Part shown: positions 11,201 to 20,200 of the stretch, one piece after another
Numbering within the stretch: the first letter of the stretch is position 1
Layout of the letters: each line of letters opens with the position of its first letter
NCBI GenBank assembly: GCA_001579985.1
Contig: LRSR01004561.1
Span: forward strand, 1-28,792
Direction: 5' to 3'
Length of the DNA stretch: 28,792 nt
Source of the DNA: Hypsibius dujardini
Lineage: Eukaryota > Tardigrada > Eutardigrada > Parachela > Hypsibiidae
Translations under genes and position numbers: made by a program
The notes under the pieces: model-generated
Seen by the model: only the letters and a program-made list of their open reading frames with translations
What the model was told of the DNA's origin: nothing
Database searches by the model: none

Positions 11201-13166
11201 GAATACCACTGCAGATGTGTACGTCGTGATGCTTGATGCTGACCACGCTGGTGCGCCGGACGAGGGTCGTCTCCGGGTTACTTCCTAGTTTAGGGACAGT
11301 ATTCAGGTTTTAGGAATTTTAATTATTTCTGACTCAAAACATTATTCTGATTCGACTAGCATTAGCTGAATTCGGATCGGAGGTCAGGGTGCGGAGCTAC
11401 AGCGTTTCGAATGGTCGTTTAGTCAAAGTACCAGATTACAATAATTTTGAAATTTTTTGATCCAAATAGTATTTTACGGAAGCGCTAATACCGTTACGGT
11501 GTCAATCCATGAAGCATCGGTTAGCCGAAACGATTGTGAGCTTGAGCACTGACCTGAGCGCGAGCGAGCGAAGCGAGCCGCCGCGAAGGGGATAAGTTTC
11601 AATGGCAACATTTGAAGATGGATTTTCTTATGGGTTTTGATGGGTTTCGAATGACGCCACTCGCGATGGGTTTTAAATGGCATATCTGATTCAGGTTCTC
11701 GTGAGTAATGGGGCGCCCAGGGTGGGTGAGCGAGCGAGCCCTCGGACGGTGACCCATTATTCATGGGTTTAAGGCCACAAGAGAACGATTACGCTGATAC
11801 TGCTGCACAGTGAATCAATCAAGCAATCAATCAGTAGATCTATCGACCAGATCAAACGACCAATCAAAACGCTATAGTTTCGCCCTCTGATTTCTCATCG
11901 AAATTCGGCTGATGCTAATGGATTCAGAAAGTTGTTTTGGGCCAGAAATATTAAAAATTTGTCACTCTACCTGAATCCCCAAAACAATTTTACAAATTAG
12001 ATGACAAAGATCAGGATCCGAGGTGATCCAAAATGGATCAGATAAAATGTGTCTATTCTTCGACATTTCACATGAAGTACGATTTTGTTCTCAAGTTTTT
12101 GAAACGGCAGATCTCAAGCCATCTCGGATACCCATAATTTGCATGGGCAAATCAAGGAATCTGATATCCAGATCCCGCACACACAAAATTATATCATTAG
12201 GAAACCCCGAGCAAAGTGCCCAATGCGCACCGCCAGAGTAAGCTTCTTTGTTGTGATTTTCTTGATGGCGAGTATGAGTATGACACACTATGTACAAAGA
12301 CAACTCGACATTTACAGGGAAACTGCCATATGAATACTGTTATTAGCGTAGGGGTGCATTAAGTTGTCTACACGCCAGTGATCTAAAATGGAACAAATCC
12401 GTCCTTAAGGGGGGGGGGGAACAAAACACCCAGTCCTCAAGAGAGTTAAAGCTTGGAAAAAGACCATCTTTAACCCGATAAATAGTTCTGTAACGGTCAT
12501 CGACACTACGTTTACTTAGGGTGTGGGATGGTGTTTCGACGAGTTTGTCTTATACCGACATAGTACTGAATACGTACGTACAAAACTAAAGTTACAAAGT
12601 GGATCCGAGTGGAATAGAAAAGGGGTTTACAATCATTTGTAGCTCCCTTCGTGAAGTGGCAAAAAAGCCCAAAAGCGAACCAACTAGTTGCTATGGATCA
12701 TGCGTTCAGTTGGTTAACATTATGGTCAGAAATGGTATAAACAGGTTAGCGGAGTTTTAAAAAGCTGATCTCAGTGATGTCCAGGGGCGTAACAGATCTT
12801 CGTGGGAGGGGGGGGGGCAGTTTTCACTATGATTAAAAATTAAAAATGTCCCCCAGCAGCGGCCCGAATTATTAAAGGGGTTAGTTACGCCGTTGGTGAT
12901 TTCCAAGTCAATTAACAAGCGTTCAAAACTATGCCTAAAAAATTATTTCGACAATATCATGTACAATGAATTGCTCGAATGTGTTCACGCACCGTGTATT
13001 GCCTCAGGCGGTGTAAGGGAGGCACTGACCAATTGCCTGTCAACTGTGGAAATAAGACGAGACCTTTCAGTAAAATTGACCAAAAAGTCACACATTTTCG
13101 TCACTTACCCCGACCAATTACGCCAAAGGCAAGTATGCACAGTAGTGCTCGACCATTTCCAAACAT
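4826..13166 (-). CDS. Receptor tyrosine kinase with trypsin-like pseudoprotease ectodomain, copy 1
   Basis: Nine exons on the minus strand: 13166-13109, 11284-10689, 10322-10228, 10137-10034, 8287-7954, 7884-7670, 6225-5837, 5614-5391 and 5054-4826. All phases fit, giving 747 residues. Residues 1-19 are a signal peptide ([17 protein letters not shown]). About 20-284 form an S1 trypsin fold. The catalytic His is Ser59 (LTAASC), the Asp is kept (TGDLAIL, D114), and GDSGGP reads PDLGSP so the Ser is Leu221. No IVGG activation site is present. NxS/T sites include N89, N110 and N215. The TM helix is about 310-332, followed by RRRR. The kinase has GRGKFG (400-405), Lys428, Glu444/445, HRDLAARN (Asp562) and DFG (Asp580), with a ~35-residue kinase insert as in VEGFR/PDGFR. 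APE reads PPD. All key catalytic residues are present, so the kinase is probably active. The start is the first ATG that gives a signal peptide. A type I plasma-membrane receptor is inferred; no ligand is known. Confidence 0.87.
5148..5333. repeat. (TCTG)n array in intron 8 of receptor copy 1
   Basis: About 180 bp of TCTG/CCTG units in the intron between the last two exons. The same intron of copy 2 (17450-17609) holds only a few degenerate units around 17503-17560, so the array expanded or contracted after the duplication. Confidence 0.93.
6226..7669. other. Intron 6 of receptor copy 1
   Basis: 1444 bp without a credible gene. The part from about 7085 to 7669 is homologous to copy 2 intron 6 (19746-20282). 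The part from 6240 to 7085 is not. Around 6500-6610 it carries a diverged half-copy of the foldback family at 13741-14482, recognisable by a GCCCC-rich stretch, AAATTGAATT and TTTTTACAATGAAAAATCAA. Confidence 0.6.
8425..9505. repeat. Large inverted repeat of TATACTTA-type sequence in intron 4 of copy 1
   Basis: The left arm (about 8425-8900) and right arm (about 9110-9505) are imperfect reverse complements. Matching landmarks are TTGCGTACC near 8470 against GGTACGCAA near 9450, and GCGGTCC near 8718 against GGACCGC near 9358. Both arms are built from TACTTATA/TATACCTG units. The ~190-bp centre (8924-9110) is not palindromic and contains a short CAGACAGACAACAG run. Copy 2 has only the left-arm type (21060-21440). 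Confidence 0.75.
8495..8651. mobile_element. 157-bp MITE with perfect 26-bp terminal inverted repeats
   Basis: The ends 8495-8520 and 8626-8651 are exact reverse complements (ACTGTACTGTCGCG...CGCGACAGTACAGT). The element is flanked by ACTTAT direct repeats (8489-8494 and 8652-8657). The orthologous intron of copy 2 reads GATACTTATACTTT without the element, an empty site that confirms insertion and target duplication. The exact duplication length is ambiguous (6-9 bp) because the target is a TATACTTA repeat. No coding capacity. The superfamily is not assigned. Confidence 0.88.
11285..13108. other. Intron 1 of receptor copy 1
   Basis: 1824 bp. From 11285 to about 11890 the sequence is roughly 97% identical to copy 2 intron 1 (24688-25290). 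It includes a 96-codon open frame at 11474-11764 that I take as chance. From about 11900 to 13050 there is no counterpart in copy 2 and no recognisable gene. Two G-runs (near 12410 and 12808) stand out. Homology resumes over the last ~50 bp before exon 1. Confidence 0.6.
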
Positions 13167-13487
13167 AATTTCATCTGTTGCTATAAGGTCTATATCAAAC
13201 CAGTCATCCTCCCGATTTGCGCTATGAATTACTGTACACTGATGAAAGTAGAACAGGATGACTGATTGTGGGCGCAGCGATTGCACGTGAAAGTCGGAGG
13301 ACTGGGCAGGCGCTCCTTTAATGTCTGCTACACTTTGACCACGAAAGCTCCTACTTCCGGTTCGGCGCGCGACTGACGAATGTTCATGTGTTTTTGTGAT
13401 TGTATCATATTCTTCATTTGATGGTATCGCGATGAACTCCCGCGCAACCGCAGCGATCAAGCTGTCGAAACATTCCCAGAGAGAAAT
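13167..13487 (-). promoter_or_regulatory. Duplicated 5' flank of receptor copy 1
   Basis: About 320 bp upstream of the ATG is closely matched by 25762-26078 upstream of copy 2, and the match stops abruptly near CATTCCCAGAGA. The promoter and 5' UTR were therefore probably duplicated with the gene. The exon 1 frame is open upstream without another ATG. No TATA box or start site can be placed with confidence. Confidence 0.5.
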
Positions 13488-13740
13488 TCGATTTCAAGAG
13501 AAATCTGAAAGCTTTTATCCTCCTATCCAAGATGCTGATCCGTTTATAAACAGGCAAGGCAATTGAAGAAAGTATTTGATTAATTGACTAAAGATTCAGT
13601 TAAACATACAAGAAAATTAAAAACATTTGAAATCGATTCCTGCACGGAATCAAACATATGAAAGCTTTGACTAATCTGTAAAGTCATACACTTTGCGGTC
13701 GGAGGTCTAGAAACAAAACAATAGAAATCGGAGGAGAAAA

Positions 13741-14482
13741 CTAACTAGGGCAGTAATGGAGATTTTCCCTCCCAATCGGCAAATTTTTTTTTTCACAAAT
13801 AGCTACCTATTTGTCATGATTTATCATTGGGGTCTCCCTGTGGAAATCACATTAGCGGATTCAGAAAAGCAGAAGATAGAAAAAGGCTTCCACACCCAGT
13901 TCATGACGTGAGTAGAGGCTTGATTGATTGAAAGCTTACTATTTTTCTTGATTTTCACTGTAAAAATTTTCCATTTTTATAAATAGATTTAAAGCAAATC
14001 TTTTGACACTATTCCGTGCCAAATTTAATTTAGAGTTGATTAGCATCAGCCGAAAATTTTTCAATTGTCAGGGAGCGGAGCTGCGTATATTTTTAATGAG
14101 GGACAAAAAACTCGAGCTTAGACTACCAGAGCTGGCCTACAACTCCGCCCCCTGAAATTTTAAAAATATTCGGCTTAGGCCAATCGACTTCAAATTGAAT
14201 TTTGCATGGGGCAGTGTCAAAACAATTGTTTTAAATGTGTTCTTAAAAATTGACATTTTTTACAGTGAAAATCAAGGAAAATAGTAAGCTTTCACTCAAT
14301 CAAGCGTCCACTGACAGCACAAACTGGCTGGGGAAGTATTTTTCTTCCTTATTCTTTTCTGAAACCGGTAATGTGATTTCCACGTTGAGACTCCTATGAT
14401 AAATCATGATACATAGGTAGCTATTTGTGAAAAAAAATTCTTGCCGATCGGGAGGGAAAATCTCCATTACTGCCCGAGTAAG
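13741..14482. mobile_element. ~740-bp foldback (long inverted repeat) element
   Basis: The whole segment is a near-palindrome centred at about 14111. The outer ends read AACTAACTAGGGCAGTAATG and, reversed, AACTTACTCGGGCAGTAATG. Pairing continues through CACAAATAGCTACCTAT, ATGATTTATCAT, GGAAATCACATTA, AAAGCTTACTAT and GGGCGGAG-type blocks almost to the centre. Arms are about 350 bp with scattered mismatches and no open frame that could be a transposase. A non-autonomous foldback transposon is inferred. Related half-copies lie near 6500-6610. Confidence 0.82.
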
Positions 14483-14484
14483 TT

Positions 14485-14871
14485 GGAAGATAAAAAACTT
14501 GAAAGTCGCTAGAGGTTAGACGGCAAGTTCTAAAACATGTAGTGCACTGAATCTACTGGACTGTACTGTATTGTACTGTTCTGTAGTGAATTGTTTTGCA
14601 ACTGCGTTTACAAAAAGAAGCTAAGTAATTTTGGTTCGGCAAAACAATAGAAAACTAAATTGGATGTAAACATTTTTGAAAACTCGCTAGAGAATGATAG
14701 TTTATAAAATATGCTATTTCCCCCTTGTCCAGATTCATAATGAGTCTGCAATGGACCGCGATCGAGACAATCCTGTACGTGAATCTGGCCCTCACAATTC
14801 GGCAAAAACTAAATCATGTACTGTACTGGGTGTATTGTATTGTACTGAGTGTGTTGTACTGTACTGAATAT
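14485..14871. other. Intergenic, TGTACTG-rich
   Basis: Two loose clusters of TGTACTGTATTG-type units (14545-14595 and 14815-14875). A 65-codon minus-strand frame at 14608-14805 resembles nothing I recognise. No gene is supported. Confidence 0.5.
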
Positions 14872-15432
14872 ATTAAATTTTGATTATCCCACGGCCAAGA
14901 ACGGTTAGTTAAGATGAACACTTTGACCTTCGTCGACCACACCCAAGATGTTGACAATGTTGACGTGATGACCCCACTTGAGCATCGTTCTGACTTTTTC
15001 CGCGAAAAGAGTCTGTTGAGAACGATCTAATTCCCCAGTCAGACCCAGACTTGCCACGACCCAGAACCGTGCTGCCTATAGAGAGAATAGTTAATTACAA
15101 GAGGGCAAGAATAAAGCATGTAACGGACGTCAATGTCACTTGCTGATATCAATTGTCTTGGAGTCGACGGTCAACAATTTGGTGTAGCGTGAGCAGAAGG
15201 TTTCACGCCTTTCATTTCCGTTGCTTGAATCCAGCTGGTAACTTTGCCCCTGGGTTGGTTTGTTTAATTGCTCAAAGTCGCATTGCACGGGAAATAATTC
15301 TCCTTATTGGGGGTTGTTTCTCTCTATCTTTTGCATTTGCATGATTGGACCCCCTCGTACGGTCGTGATTTGTCGTCGACGTCGAAAATATACCAAGAGA
15401 CTGCAGAAAATAATGGCAGCGAGAGCGGCCAT
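14872..15432 (-). pseudogene. Truncated third copy of the receptor kinase gene (exons 5 and 6 only)
   Basis: Reading on the minus strand, 15432-15140 matches exon 5 (TM and juxtamembrane) and 15071-14928 matches exon 6 (kinase N-lobe). Intron 5 lies between them and part of intron 6 follows. Exon 6 lacks 71 nt compared with the intact copies; this removes the beta-3 Lys region and shifts the frame. Exon 5 carries a ~58-bp insertion (about 15246-15303) and stops abruptly in the TM-coding part, where a TATACTTA-type repeat begins. Ectodomain exons 1-4 and kinase exons 7-9 are missing. It is a dead fragment left by a further duplication. Confidence 0.88.
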
Positions 15433-15718
15433 TACACCTGTTCTAATACCTGTATACTTGCACTCATGAATGCCTGGCGTCCTCTTATATCCTATACTTA
15501 TAGAGATAGAAAGATCATCTTTCTATCTTATGCTTTCTGATTTATATTTATATACTTATACTTGTATGTAGTACTTATACTCATGCATCTGTTTCTACAT
15601 ACTTATATATATTTACCTATACTTAATTCGGTATTAAGCATTAAGTATATATTATTCAACACGCTTTGCTGCCTGGTGAACTGTTGAACTGTACTTATTA
15701 ACTCAGCTTTTATGATTA
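15433..15718. repeat. TATACTTA-type repeat, partner of intron 4 arms
   Basis: Contains the same block order as the left arms in intron 4 of copies 1 and 2: CCTGTATAC, TGCCTGGCG, CCTATACTTATA, CAAGCTTTGCTGCC-like, and TACTTATTAACTCA. Here it is fused directly to the broken exon 5, so the junction is a deletion of part of exon 5 and the start of intron 4. Confidence 0.75.
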
Positions 15719-15754
15719 CAAGTGTAACGGCGGCCTACTGGCCGCCGACACTTG
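15719..15754. repeat. GC-rich hairpin
   Basis: CAAGTGT and CGGCGGCC pair with GGCCGCCG and ACACTTG across a TACT loop, with a 2-nt bulge. It marks the point where similarity to the receptor gene introns ends. It may be the terminus of an element or a deletion scar. Confidence 0.7.
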
Positions 15755-17235
15755 ACAACTTAGGAAAGTCATAACTTGAATTAAAAGAGTTCTGCTCCTT
15801 CATTAAAAGTATTAAGTTCGAAGCTTCAACCAGACTTGGCGTGACGATAGGGGAAACAGTTTCAAATATTATACATTCTCGAGATTTTAATTGTGTTCGG
15901 GGAAGGGTGAATTGGTAATCCGTAAGGGACCAGAAACTTGAGTTGACGTTCATATAAATTTGAGTTTGATAAACTTCAAATGGCTTTGGTTATATGTGTT
16001 TGGTAGTCGGGAGGTCGGGTTAGCCGCGACAGAAATTTCAACTTAACGCAACGCATTATCACAGGATTTAGGGTTTAATGAAGGCAATTTTTTTATTGCT
16101 TCTGGTAAAGAGCTTAATTGTTTTATTTAATGATGCCACTTGGTTTCAGTGTACGTTTTATATTGTTTTTAAAAATTTTAGTTTTTCAGTTTAAATTTCA
16201 TATTAAACGTAAAGTTCTTCCGTTTAACGGTGCCCATGAAGGTGTATTTTAACCTAATCATAATGTGAAGGTTAGAGTTCAAGTTTAACGTTGAAGTTTA
16301 ACATTCTAATTTGATGCAAACGCTGTTAATTTAGTGATGTCGCCTGATTTCTAGTTTGACTTTAATGTGCTTACTAAGAGGCACTAGCAAGGCCCAACAT
16401 GACGATTAACTTTAATAAAAACTCCAGCGCAGTATTAAACTGAATTATTTATTCTTCCGCATGTAAAGTAAAGTTTAACCTAAGCCTAATGCCTCTTTAA
16501 ACTCACATATTTACGACTAAAAACAAATATTAAGCCAAATTTGTACTTAGCGCAATTTTAAACAAATAATATTTACGGTTTCGTTTAAGCAAGAAATATA
16601 ACTTTAAACACGCGTTATAAAGTTAAGCTGTAAATATTTTATTTTTGCTATCAACGTTCAGCATAAGAATCAAAGCGTAACAGCAACATAATACTGAAAC
16701 TCTTTGTAGTTCAACATGAACATTAACCTAAACTAAAACTGAACGTGAAAATTAAACTGTAAATATTGTAGCTTAGTTTGAAATCCGCATAATAAATACA
16801 TCTCGATGCGCGTTTGAAACACCTGACGCCCCATATCTTGACTTGTCAGGCGTCTACAGTTTAAAGCGATTGGTAATTCGCTTTAATAACTACGTTCTGC
16901 GTAGTAGCCTTTGAACCCGCTACGTCATCGAGATCTAGAACTTTCCACCACTTGGTAATACTGCGTTCTACGTAGTAGACTTTGAACCCGCTAGCATGTA
17001 ATGCGCAGTACATAGGCATTATTCATTTAGGCAGAAAGGACTAAATAAAATAATAAATAAAACTAAGAGAACTTTTGCCACCTTCATTACCGCATTTGTC
17101 CCCCTACGTAACACAAACATTTCGATTTCGAAATAAAAAAAAATATTATGGAAAGAAAAATCCACAGTTATTGACAAAGGGTAGGGACTGATCTTAGGAA
17201 TGACATATAGTTAGATAGTTAGACAAAGATACTGT
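15755..17235. other. AT-rich intergenic region
   Basis: No credible coding sequence. Many GTTTAA/TTAAAC-type words occur between 16040 and 16780, possibly a decayed minisatellite. The 3' UTR of receptor copy 2 must lie at the right-hand end. I see nothing else. Confidence 0.5.
16872..16993. repeat. Two-unit direct repeat
   Basis: GGTAAT followed by ACGTTCTGCGTAGTAGCC and TTTGAACCCGCTA recurs with small changes about 80 bp later (GGTAATACTGCGTTCTACG, GTAGTAGACTTTGAACCCGC). Origin unknown. Confidence 0.7.
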
Positions 17236-20200
17236 TCATTTGGCAATGTCTACATCTTTTAAACATTCTAGAATTTGATCGTCCAGTTCTCGGAACCGAC
17301 TATCAACGAAATCCGGCTCGGAGAGGGTCATATAAGGGCACTCTTGTGCAATGGCATCGCTCAACAAACTCTCTAGCTTCAGCAGGAGTTCCGAAAAGTC
17401 GGGCCTCATTTGCTGATTAATTTGCCAGCAAGATTGCATTAGCTCGTACCTGTAAACATAAAATCATAATTTTATACGAGTAATGATCTTTAATCACTCT
17501 TTCTGACTGACTGTATGTCTGTTTGTCTATCAATTTGTTTGCCCCTCTGCCTGCCTGACTCGGAGTTTTTTTTCGTTCAGTTATCGGACATAAACACTCA
17601 GCGACTGACATGGAAGATGGAGCATTATCCGGCCGTGCCATCTGATTGCCTTGAAGCAACCACTCAGCAAAGGCGTTGGCGGAAAATTTTGTCACGTTGG
17701 GTCGGTCGAATGGCGTGGCAGCCAGGCTGAACACCTCCCACAGTGTGACGCCGAAGGACCAGACGTCCGACTTCTGGGAAAAGGTTCGGGTTGTGATTGC
17801 ATCCGGCGGCATCCACAAAATGGGGAGCGCAATCTAAATGGTAGAACAGCAATTTGATTACGGTAAGTAAAATTGCTCTAAAATATAAAGAAGCTTGACG
17901 TTATTTCATCCGGCCAGGTCTTTTACAACTAAATGTTTTGGCTAAAACAATTATTGTTTTGGTAAAAATTTAGACTTAAATGTCAGACGCAGTTCTTAAC
18001 TCTCATGGTGAACTTACGAATATATTTGACACGACGTAGAAATCTGATCCATGTCGCGCCAGGCCGAAATCGGAAATCTTCATAATCCGATTGTCACTGA
18101 CGAGGACGTTTCGTGCCGCGAGATCACGGTGAATGATGGTCCGTGCACTGAGGTACTCCATGCCACGACAGATTTGGTAGGAGAATTTGATGAGGTCGTC
18201 GGTGGAGAGCATGAGCTCTTCCATGGGCAGGTCGAAATCCCTCGTCGAGCAATAAGTGTTCCACTGTTGTTCCATGTCAGTCTTGTTGAACGGTGACAGC
18301 TCGCCGAATTCATTGACGCGAGAGTAAAGTTCTCCGTTTCGCCTCTGCTGAAGGTACGAATGCAGCGAGCCATGCTCACAGTACTCCAGTAATATCAGCG
18401 ACTGTTCTGCAAGTAAATGGAAATATACATTTGCTTTAATGCCCATAGGCAAAAGTTAAAGCCGCCCTTTAAGCTTTGAACAATTCGCTGTTGAAAATAT
18501 TGGGGTCCGAGTTCCTATTACTAATAATATCCTTATATTCGGTTTCACTTAAAAATAATCTGAGATACAGCTGTGTTTGCAACGAAACATCAAGACGATG
18601 GCCAGAACGAAAAGAGCCAAGAGTCATTAGATTCACTCTACTGGGTGTCAATTTATTTTTGTTTTAATTTAACTTTTCCTTTAGGAGCTCGCACGTCAAC
18701 GGAAAACAAAAAACACAAAACGAAATAGCCAAAAGATAGACAATTTTATATTTAACATAAATTTAATCGCATGATTTCAATCCCATAATCGGTGGCGCGG
18801 TCATGCATGAAAAAAACAAAGATGACCAGAAATTAGCGATGGCCCCATTGTCTTTTATGCTGGAGTGCTTCGCACTTCTTCTTCATTATATTTCTCGCTT
18901 TATGCCCGTTTGAAACAAAACTAATTTTGGTTAGTTGCGCCTTAAATTGTTTGAGTTAGGTTGAAAGCAATTTGCAAAGGCTGTTTATTTGAGACACAAA
19001 AATTGCTCGGAATGACAGAAGGGAAGTTTTCTTCCCAGAAAGTTGCTCCTTACGCGCACAATGATATCCCAATCCTAAGTTTAGCCCCACAAGACTATGA
19101 ATGGCACCATAACGTCGCTGAGACTAGTCTTTGTAAAATAAATGTATTCTGATTTGTGGGTAAGGCAATTAAGAAATTCAGGCTTGAAAGCTGCGACTGA
19201 TAATCAACCATTAAGGGTTGCATAAAAAGGTCCCATCTTATTTAGCGAGATCAGCGGAAATTACTTGAAATTTTTCCCATCATATATTTGGCTAAAACAC
19301 TTGCTGTATCAACGATTGCTACAAGATTAGCAATGTTAAATTTCGTTGGGGAAGGTCTGGATAATGAATGTAGACTTCAATGTATCCAATCTTTGATAAC
19401 TGGTGTGAAATTCAAGGACTTTTGGCAGTTTCGGTGCTTTTGAGGGATCGTGAAAAAGAAGTAAGCAAAGCCAGTTTCCAACAAACTTTAGGCCGCAATG
19501 CTAGAGAAGAAGTTTCTCTATCGAATGAGTAGTAACCTACTTTTATCCGTTTAAGGGTAGAGGCAATCCAGTCGCTTAAGTTTCCTTCAAAATAAGTTGA
19601 CACCCGGCCCATTGCTCAAACCAATTTAAGACCAATCATTTGTTCGCAAGTTTTCCTCTCTGCGACGAAATAGCAACGTCATAATGATCTACAAAGTTTT
19701 ATGCGCAGTAAAAACCCTACTGGTAGTAGGATGCAGCCGGTGAATCGTCTACCCAGCGTAGTATGAAGGCGCAGTGTTCAATCAGGCATAGGAAAACTAC
19801 CAAATTATTACCAAATTCCTACCAAAAAACTACCAAATTCATAAATGCTAAGGAAACAATTCCAAAGCCTAATGTATCAGATATCCTCCTATGTGACAGG
19901 CATTTCAGTTTTCAAGGGACTACAAAATGCTAGGGGGAAAAATCCAACAACTTTGATTAAGGGTAGGGAAGAACTGTTGTAAAATAATTCCATGATTATC
20001 TGATGATTCTGATTAAAATTATCTTCTTAAGTTGGAGAAAATTCCATGCTCCTTTAGTACCACTGAAAATTAGGTGCCATCAATCCACTAAACCATTATT
20101 TACCGAAAAGTTCAAATTTTGTCGTTTTTTTGGTTTAATGAGTCGACCGCCTGATCTCTAATTCTCATACCTTGAAGTTAACCAAAAAATCTTAAAAGAC

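Noticed and set aside
10689-11284. A separate secreted active serine protease gene
   Set aside because: The His and Ser of the triad and the activation site are missing. Exon phases lead straight on into the TM and kinase exons, and the reading frame has no terminal exon of its own if the AGAG|GTTAAA donor is used. Without that splice it would end a few codons later at TAA, so this remains the main alternative to test.
11474-11764. A 96-codon minus-strand frame in intron 1, kept in copy 2 (24877-25221)
   Set aside because: The whole surrounding intron block is ~97% identical, so survival of an open frame is expected. It has no recognisable domain.
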